Of a stretch of 64,000 nt of DNA, positions 1-11,531 are shown piece after piece. The DNA comes from Ustulina deusta (Eukaryota > Ascomycota > Sordariomycetes > Xylariales > Xylariaceae), in assembly GCA_023159155.1 (NCBI GenBank), contig JAJNNX010000027.1, forward strand, positions 1 through 64,000. Direction: 5' to 3'. A program made the translations under genes and the position numbers. The notes below the pieces were generated by a model. The model searched no databases and was not told the DNA's origin. It saw only the letters and a program-made list of their open reading frames with translations. The stretch's first letter is position 1; each line of letters begins with the position of its first letter.

Positions 1-3000
1 ATTAAACTATTTAAAAAAAACTTAAAAATAATTAATACTTTATAAAAAGAATAAACTTAAATTAATTAAGTAATATTATAAAAAACTTTTAATATATAAA
101 GTTAATATAAAACTTTTTGCTTTTTTAGTTATTATATTTAAAAAAGTTCTTTTAAAAAAAAAATCCAGAACTTTATTATTATTATAACTAAGGTTTAATA
201 TAGTACTAAAACTTAATAGCAAAAAATATATTTTTAGTTTTTATTAATATTATATATCTATATAGTTTATTTTATTTAAAAAAAGTTTTATAAATAAACT
301 ACTAGCTATAAACTTTATTAAACAAAATATAAACTTAAATATTATTTTTATTTTATTTATATTTAAATTTAGATTAATTAAATATAAGTTTATAATTAAT
401 TATTAATAAAAAAATATATATTTAAAAAATTAAATTATATTAGTTTTAAATATTAATAATACTATATTTAATTGTTATAATATTATTTAATTTATTAAAT
501 TAGATATTATTAAAGTTTTTATTAATTATTATTGATTATAAAATTATATTAAATTTTTTTTTTTAAACTTATAAAAAAATATTTTAATAAAAAGTTTTAT
601 TTTTAGTTTAAAAATAAAACTTATCTAGTAGCAAGCCTTTATTAATATATAAATTTAAAAACTTTTAAACAAGTTTGCAAATATTTATATAAACAATATT
701 TTAATTTATTTTAAAACTAAAAAATAGTACTAAACTTATTATAAAAAAATAATCTACTATTTATATTAAGCTAAATATTAAAAAAATATTAAGAAATTTT
801 ATTTTAATATATTTATTATTAATTATTTAAAAATAATTATAAAAGCTAAAATAAAAATTAGAATTAATTCTATTAAAATCTAAGCAATTCTAAATTAGAA
901 CTTTAATAATTTTAAAAATATTAAATTAATTTAGTTATTTTTAAGCTTTATAATTATATTTATATATTTATTTATTATATTAATAAAATTATTATTTTTT
1001 TAAATTAATTATTAAAAAAAAAAAAACTATTTATAATAAAACTAAAATAAAAATAAACTTTTAAATATATAAAACTACTAACTTATAAAGTATATATTTT
1101 AGTTTTTTTTAAGCTTAGCTAACTAATATAAATAAAAACAAATATTTTATATAATGCAATAAAAAAAGTTATTTAGTAGTAATAAAAAAATATAACCTAA
1201 AAACTTATAAAGTATTTTTTTAAAATAATAATACTAATTAAGCAAGCTTATTTAATTTAAAACTATAAATTTTTAGTAGTAGTATAAATTTAAAAATATT
1301 ACTACCCGGAGCTCTTTAGAACTAAGTTTTTTATAATAACTAATTATTAAACTTTATTATATTTTTTAAATAAATAGATTTTATTAATATAATAAATATA
1401 TTAAGCTAATTTTTTATTAAATTTTAAGATTACTTTTTAATACTAGCTAAAATAAAAAAATATAATAACTAATACTTTATTAAAAAAAATAGCTAAGTTT
1501 TTTATAATTAAAACTAAAAAAGCTAAAAAATAAACAATAATATTAGTTCTGCTTAATAAAATATTAAGTCCTATATTAATTATAGACTTTTTATTTAATA
1601 TTTTTTAAAAAGCTAACTTAGTAAACTTAATTAAATAAAAAAAACTAGCTATAAAAGCTAAAAAATAAAAACAAAAAGCTATATATACTTAAAATTATTT
1701 TAAATAAAATTATTTTTTTTTATATAGCTTTAATTTAAAAAGCTTATATATTTTTAATTATTATATACTAAAATTAATATAAAACAATTAAAATATTAAA
1801 ACAAAAATATTACTAGTTTTACTTAAAATATAATTATAAATAATATATATATAATTATTATAATTATAAAAAAAACAAAATATTATAAAACAAAACTTTT
1901 AGCTTTTTTTATTTATTGCTTATACTAGCTATAATATAATAATATATAATAATAAATTGCAAAAATATATTATTTAATTAATAAAATTATAATTATATAT
2001 AAATATTTATAAATAAGTTTAATTATTTAATTATAAGTTTATTTAGTAAAAAAATAAATATTATAAAATTATTAGCTATATAATATTATAAAAATTTATA
2101 TAGATTTTTTAATATATTAAATATATAAATATTAAATAATATAGAACTATTTATTTTTAAATTTATAGGAATAATTAATAGTTTTATAAGTATTAAGTAT
2201 TGCTTTAGTAGCGCTTACTACTTTTAGACCTAAAAAGCAATAAAATTAATTAATTAAAAACTAAACTAATAATTCTATTTTTATATTAATAAATATTAAA
2301 ACAATTAAAATATTTATTTTTTTGTTTTAGATTTTATATATAATTTTTATAATATTTATTAATTAATATATTACTACTAAAAATAGCAATAAAAATTAAA
2401 GCATAAAACTTCTTAATAATAAATATTAATAAAACTATTATAAATTTTAATATTAAACAATAAACGTTTAAACTAATTTATTAAATTTAAAACGTTTAAA
2501 AAATAATATATAATATAGCAACCCTTACGTAAAAACAATACAAGCTATAAACTAATAAAAAAAAATACTTAATAGATTTTAAAATAAAAAATAAAGTTTT
2601 TTTAAAAAAAAAAGGTTTTATAATATAAGTATTAATTACTAAATTAAATTTTTAATTAGTTAAACTTTTTAAAATTTTAAAAAAATAAAAATTTAGCTAT
2701 ATTTTTAATTTGCTTACTTTTTATAAAATAAAAAACTTATTTTATATTAACTAATTATAAAAAACAAGCAATAATTTTTTATTTTAATAAATCTAATTAT
2801 TATTTTTAGCTAAAAATATTAATAATAAAATAAAATTTAAAATTAAACAAATTAAATAATTAAAAATATATAAAAAAAATAAAAAGTTATAATATTAGGT
2901 TATTTAAAAAAATTATAATTTTAATAATATTTAGTATATAGTTTAAAATTTTAAAAATATACTAATTAAACTTAATTAATTTTATAAAACTTATAAAAAA

Positions 3001-3186
3001 GCTTTTAGATTTTTTATAAAATTACAAAAATAAATATATATAGTAGTAGCTAACAAATTTGCAAACAATTATAAAAATAATAATAAAGCAATATAATATA
3101 AAAAAACTATATAAACTTAATATTATTAGTAATTTTAAATTAAAACTATATTTAAATTTTTAGTTTTTAAAAAAAGTAATATAATA

Positions 3187-3262
3187 GTTAGTATAGTTTT
3201 AGCAAAACTTATAAAAACTTTAGACTTATATAATAATAAAATAAAAAATTTATATATAAATT
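3187..3262 (+). repeat. RIP-degraded copy of repeat also at 9599-9674
   Basis: This segment aligns without gaps to 9599-9674 in the same orientation. Nearly every mismatch is a transition in which this copy has T or A where the other has C or G. Blocks such as AGTATAGT and AAAAACTTTAGAC are shared. It is a relic of a dispersed repeat; the parent family is unknown. Confidence 0.7.
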
Positions 3263-4599
3263 AATTTAATTTTGTAGTTATATATATAAAGTTTATATTT
3301 ATTTAATTTATAAACTTTAACTTTTTTTTTTTTTTTTTTTTTTTAGTTTAAAATTTTTGTTTATAATATTAATAAACTAGCTATAAAAGCTTTATTTAAC
3401 TAATCGTAATAATTATATTAGTTATAAAATATTATATATATAAAAAATTAAGCTTTAAAATTAAAAAAAAATATTATATATTAGAACTTAAATAAATATA
3501 AATAAGTAACTAAAAATATATTTGCTAGCAAATTATATAAAATAATTAATAGTTTTAATAATATTATTATTTTTTATATTATATTTAAATTTAAAATTAT
3601 TATATAATTATTTTATAAAACTTAATATAATAAAAAAAATTTTAAAATATAATAAATTAATAATAAAAATAATCTAGCTAATATATTTATAAAAAAAATA
3701 CTAAACTAAATATTAAAAATATTTATATTAATAAATAAGTTAATTATATAAATAAAAATATTTATTAATAAAATATAAAAAATTATATATAATTATAATA
3801 TTTATAAAAAAAAAATTCAATAGTATAAAAATAATATATAATAATTTAATTTAAAAAAAAATTTAAATATTATTATTTTTTTATTTTTTTTTATTATATA
3901 ACTAATTTAAATTTTTTTTTAAATATAATAATTATATTAAGCATTATATAAATATTACTTTAAAACTTAATAATTTAGCAATAATTATAAAATAAATAAC
4001 TATTATATATTATATAAATATTTTTTATATATATAATAATAATAATATTATATAATTAAATAAAAACTATATAAAAATAACTTTTTTAATAAAAAAATAA
4101 ATATAATTAAATATATAAAAAATATATTAATATATAGTATTATAATAAACTAATAATTATTAAAATTATTTATTAATAATAATATTATATAATAGTTATT
4201 ATAATAATTAATAATTTTTAATATATAATTATTATTATTAAAAAACTAGATTATATTTATTATATAAATATATATATATATATAAATATAAAAATATATA
4301 AAATAGAAAATTTTAAAAAATAATAAAAAAACAAAAAATAATAAAAAACTTAAGCAATTTTTTATATATATATTTTTATATATATAAACTAACCTAACTT
4401 TTAATTAATTAATTTTTATATATATAAATAACTTATTTAATCAATAACTATTTATATAAAGTTTATTAACTAAACAAGCTAGCTAATTATAAATTTTATT
4501 ATTATATAAAATAAAAATAAATATTTAATTTTAATTTAAATAATTATTAAATAATATTTAGTTTATAGTTTTTAATTAATTATATAGCTAAAATAATAA

Positions 4600-4866
4600 T
4601 TTTATAATATTTATTACGCGTTAAACAATTATAAAAAACAAAGCTTTATTCCGAAAGCAAACTTTATATTAAAATCTAAATATAAAAAAAAAAAAAGTTA
4701 ATTTTATAAAAATATATTATAAGTTTTTTATAAATAGATTAATAAAAAAGATAAATAACTATTAAATAATTACTAAGTGCTAGCTAGATATAAATTATAT
4801 AACTTAAAAATTAAAAATTATAGTTTATATAGCTTATAAGTTGTAGCTATACTACTAGCTACTAGT
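4600..4866. repeat. Left arm of an inverted repeat (partner about 6015-6310)
   Basis: The reverse complement of this segment aligns over most of its length to about 6015-6310. Shared landmarks are the CTAGTAGCTAGTAGTATAG-like block, the GCTATATAAACTATAATTT block and the poly-T followed by AAATTTTAATATAAAGTTT. Mismatches are mainly transitions. The arms enclose the 116-bp tandem repeats and a second, direct repeat pair (about 4890-4990 and 5945-6015). Confidence 0.65.
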
Positions 4867-5520
4867 TATTATATTATAATTATATATATAAATTAAATTA
4901 TTAATTTAATTATTTTTTTAATAGTTAAACTTTTATATATATATTTAAATAATTATATAATTATTTTTTATTTTTTTTATATAATAAATAGTTATAACTA
5001 AAAAAAAAATAGCTAATATTAAAATAACTAGTATTAATTATAACTTTATTATATAATTTATATTTTATAAATTTATAATAATATAAGTTTTTATATAAAT
5101 ATAAAAAACTTATGTTTTATATAAATATTTTTTTTATAAATAATATAATATATAATAAATCATATTTTGTTTATATATATTATTTATTTATTTTATATAT
5201 AATATATTATATATAGCTTATTTAATAATTAGAATTATTTATTAATAATAATACTATATAATAATTATTATTTTAATTAATAATTTTTAATATATAATTA
5301 TTATTACTAAAAAACTAAATAATATTTATTATATAAATATATATATATATATAAATATATAAAAATAAATAAATATATAAAATAAAAGATTTTTAAAAAT
5401 AATAAAAAAATAAAAAATAATAAAAAACTTAAGTATTTTTTTATATATAAATCTTTTTATATATAAACTAATCTAATTTTTAATTAATTAATTTTTATAT
5501 ATATAAATAATTTGTTTAAT

Positions 5521-5868
5521 TAATAATTATTTATATAAAACTTATTAACTAAATAAACTAACTAATTATAAATTTTATTATTATATAAAATAAAAATAAA
5601 TATTTAGTTTTAATTTAAATAAATATTAAATAATATTAATAATTGTTTATATAAAACTTATTAATTAAATAAGCTAGCTAATTATAAATTTTATTATTAT
5701 ATAAAATAAAAATAAATATTTAGTTTTAATTTAAATAATTATTAAATAATATTAATAATTATTTATATAAAACTTATTAATTAAATAAACTAATTAATTA
5801 TAAATTTTATTATTATATAAAATAAAAATAAATATTGAGTTTTAATTTAAATAATTATTAAATAATAT
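5521..5868 (+). repeat. Three tandem copies of a 116-bp unit
   Basis: Units run 5521-5636, 5637-5752 and 5753-5868, each starting TAATAATT(A/G)TTTATATAAA and ending TTAAATAATATT. A single copy of the same unit lies at about 4441-4556, followed by the same downstream sequence as the third copy. Unit spacing is exactly 116 bp. Confidence 0.75.
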
Positions 5869-6014
5869 TTAATTTATAATTTTTAATTAATTATATAGCT
5901 AAAATAATAATTTTATAATATTATTATATAACTTTATTAAAAAAAAATTTATTAATTTAGTTATTTTTTTAATAATTAAACTTTTATATATATATTTAAA
6001 TAATTATATAATTA

Positions 6015-6310
6015 TTTTTTATTTTTTATAGTTATAGTATAGTAGCTAGTAGCTAGCAGTATAGTTATAATTTATAAGCTATATAAACTATAATTTTTAA
6101 TTCTTAAATTATATAATTTATGTTTAGCTAACACTTAGCAATAATTTAATAGCTACTTATATTTTTTATTAATTTATTTATAAAAAACTGATAATATATT
6201 TTTATAAAATTAGGTTTTTTTTTTTTTTTTTTAAATTTTAATATAAAGTTTACTTTTAAAATAAACCTTTGCTTTTTATAATTATTTAATATATAATATT
6301 TATTATTATA
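6015..6310. repeat. Right arm of an inverted repeat (partner about 4600-4866)
   Basis: This is the reverse-complement partner of the arm at 4600-4866. A direct repeat of about 5040-5160 follows it at about 6310-6420, so several repeat units are nested or rearranged here. Confidence 0.6.
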
Positions 6311-6439
6311 TTAGTTTATATAATAATATAAATTTTTATATAAATAAATTTTATTTTATAAATAATATAATATATAATAAATTATATTTTATTTATATAT
6401 ATTATTTATTTATAAAATAAATTTATAAAATAATAAATT

Positions 6440-6670
<231 letters not shown>

Positions 6671-6724
6671 TAAAATTTCTATAGGTTTTTATATTTTATT
6701 TAGTATTATTATTTTCTAAGGAAA

Positions 6725-6805
6725 TAATTCAGAAACAAATCAGAAATAAATTAGAAATAAATCAAAAACAAATCAGAAATAAATCAAAAACAAATTAAAA
6801 AAAAA
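6725..6805 (+). repeat. Short tandem array of CAAATCAGAAATAAAT-like units
   Basis: Alternating AAACAAATCAG and AAATAAATCA motifs recur about every 10 and 20 bp just downstream of the microsatellite. No function is evident. Confidence 0.55.
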
Positions 6806-8358
6806 ACAAAATAGAATTAATAATCTATTTAAAAAAAAAAAGATCGTATATATAATAGCTTAAATATAAACTAATATTATAATTTAAAAACTTTTTAACT
6901 AGAACTTAAAAACTTTTATACTAAAACTTAAGCATTTTTTTTAAAGGTTAGGGCATAAAACATATAAGTACAAAAACAACAAGCAGTACGCTCGGAACAA
7001 ATATTAAACTTTATACAAAATAATTATTAACTAACTAAATTAAATATTAAAATTAATAATATAACATATTAAAAAGTTTTTTATTTTTATTTATATTAAA
7101 ATAAATATAAATATATTAAACTTAATAAATTAGATTATATATAAACATAAAAAAACAAACTAATAAATAAAATTAATATAATATATAATATTAAACTAAC
7201 TAAAAAATAATAATAATTTATTATAACTAATTTTGTTTTAAAAAATATAACTTTTATATTTTTTATTTACTATAAAATAAATATTAGCTTTTATTTAAAT
7301 AATATTAAATTATAACTTATTAATATATTAGTTCTAAATTATTTTTAAATTATTTTTTAATTAGTTTATATATAATAACTATTCTATTAGCTTAAATATT
7401 AATAAAAATAAAAAATAGTACTATATTTTTTTTAATAGTTTTAACTTTGCGTAATATTTCTAGTTTAGTAGCTGTTCTATAAACAAAATTATATATACTT
7501 TACTAATATTTTATATAAATTAGCAATAAACTAGAAACGTTTTATAATTATTTTTTAATTAATTTATTAGCTATTGCTTCGTTATTACAACTAGTTAAAC
7601 TGCTAAAATAAAAATTAGCTAGCTTTATTTTATATATAGTATAAATATATTTTTTTAAAATACTAAAACTAAAAAACTTGTTTTACTAAATATTATTAAT
7701 ATTTATTTAAAAATAATCTAATAAAAATATTAATAACTATACAAAAAATATACTACTATTTATAAAAACATAACAAAAAAGCTTATTAGCAGCTAAAATA
7801 ACTTTGCTTTGCTATCTAATATATTAATAAAAATATTTTTAAATTATTTCTAATATATAATTTATATTATTTATATTAAAAGCTAGCATAGTATATAAGC
7901 GTTGCTTATTAGTATTGCTACTAAAGTACTATTAGTAAACAGTTATATTTTAGTAATTTAATAATATTTTTAAAGCTATATTTGTTTTTTTTATAGTAGC
8001 ATAAGTAGTTATATAGAAATAGGATTATATTTATTATAATAAAAGTATTTCTTTTCTATATATATATTAATACAAAAAAACAAAATAAATATATAAATAG
8101 TAATAAATATATATATATTATATGCTATATTATTTTTTAAAAAAATATATATTATATTAGTATAGATATATTAACGTTAATAAAAGCTTAAAAAAAAGAT
8201 TAAAAATTAATCCGCAAACGTTTCTAGATTATTTTTTAAAAAAAAGTAAATATATAGTTTTGTATTATATAATTACGTGATATATACCTAGGTATATATT
8301 ATACATTATTTATTACTATATGCAATACTTTATCTTATCTATATTATACAAAGTACTT

Positions 8359-9310
8359 AAATACTCTGTGGAGCACCTCTACTTCCAAAACGCACGGGTA
8401 CCCTCAGGTCAACAGGGGTGGGCTACCCTCAGTTTATGTGTAGACTCTTAGTAGAGGCACAAGCAAAAGTCTCAGAAAGTCAACTCCAGTTATTATTAAG
8501 ACTACTTTCGTCACCGTTACCAACGCCTCCGGACAGCTCTGCACGGCACTACCCTGTACGGCAACGACACGTTTGATGCAGAGTAGGACAGTTTCTTTTA
8601 CGATGGGCACGCCACCAACTCTGTCGCCTGTAATATCTGTTGGTTGAAGCCTGGTTCAGCAGATCTAGCCCTTGTTTGCATTGCTGGCTAGTGCTGTTGG
8701 TAGGTTGTGCCTTTAAGTGGTCTGTTGCATGTACTCATGGTATTCTGGTTTTGTCGTGTATGTGGGTAGATTAAATCTTCAACTTCTATCAGTTCACTAA
8801 TCTTTCCTGCTTTTCTATCATCCACCACGGCTCTGCCTCGCTCGAGTGGCCTCGCTTCGAAGCAGGGCAGCTCGGAACAGAGCGTTAATTGTGGTGCGCC
8901 TCCTGCGAAGTGCGGCAGCGGCGGCCGCGTGCAGGAGGGCGCAACGCGTGTGAAGGCGGAAGGATCTACCTCGAGAGATCAACCATAAAACAATTTATGT
9001 TAGGCAGCGAACAAGCGACAAGACTTGCAATCGGCCTGAGACATTGCTTCATATTGTCTGTTGACTAAAAAAACTTGTAGTAGTAAATGCTTAAGACAAT
9101 ACTAAGCTACAGATTAGGACAAGAAATATATTTGAATTATATTTCGAAACTATACTAAGCAGAAACTAAGGAACTCCGTTTTACAGGCAAGATAGATTAA
9201 GCGAGACACTACAATAAAAACAAGTAATTAGACAAACTAAAAGTAGCCCACCCCTGTTAACCTAAAGGTACCTGTATATTTTAGAAATAGAAGTGCTTTA
9301 TAAAATATTT
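8359..9310. mobile_element. Non-autonomous TIR element, one arm RIP-mutated
   Basis: The 77-bp left end at 8359-8435 is matched, reverse-complemented and without gaps, by the right end at 9234-9310. The best conserved core is GTAGCCCACCCCTGTT. Nearly all differences are transitions, the right arm having T or A where the left has C or G. The roughly 800-bp interior has no reading frame of 60 codons, so no transposase is encoded. An imperfect GC-rich hairpin lies inside at 8896-8906 and 8931-8942. The superfamily is unknown; target-site duplications could not be defined because the flanks are AT-rich. Confidence 0.65.
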
Positions 9311-9598
9311 TGCTTAATTAAATATATAAAGCTTATATAATATATTTAATATATATTATTTATTTTATATAATAAAAATAAAATAAAAATAAAGCTTTTT
9401 TATTTATAAAATATTAATTAATAATTAATAATTAATTATTAAAACTAAAACATATTTATATTATTGCTAAATTATTTTTTAATAGTTTTTATTTTATTAT
9501 AATTTTTAATAGTCTTTACTATAATAATATATCCGACAAGCTTGTTTTGCATACAAGCTTGTTTTATATTTTCTTAGCAGTACTTTTATTCTGTAACG

Positions 9599-9674
9599 GT
9601 TAGTATAGTCTTAGCAGGACTCGCAAAAACTTTAGACCTATATAGTAATAAAATAAAAAACCTACGTACGGACC
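9599..9674 (+). repeat. Better preserved copy of repeat at 3187-3262
   Basis: This copy keeps CpG and CpA sites such as GGACTCGC and CCTACGTACG where the 3187 copy has A or T. One frame reads as a short peptide ending in a stop, so it may be a fragment of a former transposon gene; I cannot identify it. Confidence 0.65.
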
Positions 9675-9809
9675 AAACGTAGTTTTGGAACTGATTCGTT
9701 AAGGTTCTTACATGTTAATCCTACGAAAACTATGTTGATAATGCGCATCGACATGACTATATTGATAATGAGAATATTGTATTTTCAAGATGGAGTCAAA
9801 CCTAGAACC

Positions 9810-11531
9810 TTACGTATTCCTCTCCTCAAACGCCGCCCGAGGATGAAATCTAAGATACGGCCCTTTATGTGATGAGACAACGATATCTCGTAGCGCATAC
9901 TCTTCGTCTCCTTCTGTGATCTCACTGATGCCTGGTGGTTTTCCACTACCAATCTGTCCTAGCTTTCCCGGCGCCTTTTCGAAGTCGAAATACCAGAGTG
10001 TTTTAGCAATGACAAGGCTAGCTTCCAGGTACGCCATGGCTTTCCCGGCACAAGATCGAGGGCCAACAAGAAACGGAACGAATGCTTTGCTGTCCGCCAT
10101 GCCGGGACACTCTGGCAGCCAGCGTTCCGGATAGAATCTAAATGGGTCTGGAAAATACTTTTCGTTGTGATGCAGTGCGTAGAGATTTACACCGACTTGT
10201 GTTCCCGGCGGCACGACATGGCCATCTACGAGGAGAGCTTCTGCGGTGCTATTGCGATTGCCCACTTCCTCCCTCCACAAGGTTCCCGGAAGTGGAGGCG
10301 ACATCCTCAGTGTCTCATCGATACATGCTCAGAGATATTGACAATTCGTTAGCCGTGAGCCCTGGATCTCCGTTCCCTCAGCAAATTTTGATCGAATCTC
10401 GGTGGCGAGGCGTTGATACTTTCTCTACTCCTCGACAAGTAGAAGAACAATGCACTCAATGCGGTCGAAACTGTCTCCCCCTGCTACCAAAGTCAGCTCT
10501 CTACAAGCAAGCTGAAAGAGATTAGAGGCATAATGCACGCACCTGTACTGAGGGAAAAAATGGCTTCAGCCCATATAGCACTACCCCAAACCTTACCATC
10601 TCTTGACGTCTTTATCTCATTGGTGACAAAAGAGAAGAAGTCGCGCTGGGCATGTTCGTCCTGGGACATACGTGCCTTGGTCATTTTCTCGATCGTGGAC
10701 AGGTAGCTTCTTCCCCTGAGGATGGCCCTAAGGTACAGAAAGATATCCAAGTTGAGACGGGCCAGCAATGGCTGTTGCATCTTCAGATTGAGAAGATAGT
10801 TGGATGCCTTTAGGGTGTCGATGATGAAACGGTTAGGCTCTTCGCTCTGCAAGCGTAGATGGTATCCGAAGGCAAGAAGTCCAAAAATATCCATCCCTAA
10901 GTATTTGCATCGGGCCGTCATGTCAATATAACGTGGCTCACGGCTCTGGGACGACGGAGCTAATTCCTGAATGGATATGTCGACCTGCTCGATCATCGTG
11001 GGCTCGAACATGCGCATTGACTTGTCGTTCACAACGGGCGCGACAAGCTGGCGCCTTGAACGGTGAAAGTCTTGATCAATGGCATTGAAGAGGTTGAAAG
11101 CGTTTGGTTCTTTGACCGAGGTTAGGTAGACGCGGGACTTTGTTATATGACCGTTGCGATGAATATCTTCCACAGTCAGCGGTCTGGGCAAACTTACTTC
11201 AAAACTCACACAACTGACTCACTTACCATACAAGGCTTTGGCGGAGTTGAAAACCAGCTTACTGGGGCCTTGTCGTACCACCGGACCTGAGAGCACACTG
11301 ATCAGCTACTGTTCAGCAACTCAAGGGACACGGGAAAGGGGTAATCTTAACAAGGATTTTATTACCATATTTACGATGGTGATGGAGATTTGTTGATGCA
11401 GCGTAAGTCAAGGCGTATAAATCTGTGGAATGTCCCAGCCACCGAGGTCCCCGCTCCTTTCCGGCCCCATTATGCACGTTTGCCGCCATCAGATGTAAAA
11501 CATGAGCCCGTCCCCTGTGACATTCTACCAA
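9810..11531 (-). pseudogene. Cytochrome P450 pseudogene
   Basis: The reverse strand reads as a fungal microsomal P450. The heme-binding loop is intact (FLVGPRSCAG). Upstream lie the ETLRMSPP K-helix region and the I-helix, where GDTVSTAL follows a spliced intron. Introns with good GT-AG and branch sites fall at about 10492-10545, 11168-11224 and 11288-11360. Three defects are visible: the membrane-anchor N-terminus is missing upstream of GPRWLGHSTD; one base is lost near 10420, between YLSRS and YQRLATE; and a TGA at 10329-10331 stands where YLRACIDE is expected (CGA to TGA). An unusual intron ending in GAG could remove both internal defects, but only by deleting conserved helix J. It probably once served the adjacent PKS-NRPS pathway. 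Confidence 0.75.

Larger units (their letters stand above)
4150..5890 (+). repeat. Long degenerate direct repeats in the AT island
   Basis: The segment at about 4150-4620 is repeated in direct orientation at about 5215-5940. Shared stretches include runs around ATTATTAATAATAATA and the (AT)n tract after TATTATATAAAT. The second copy is longer because an internal 116-bp unit is present three times. The copies are diverged but clearly collinear. Confidence 0.65.

Noticed and set aside
10329..10425. An intron from GTATCA to CTCTGAG that would rescue the P450 frame
   Set aside because: It would delete the conserved YQRLATE to NCQYL helix, and its acceptor ends in the rare GAG. The 5' end of the gene is missing anyway.
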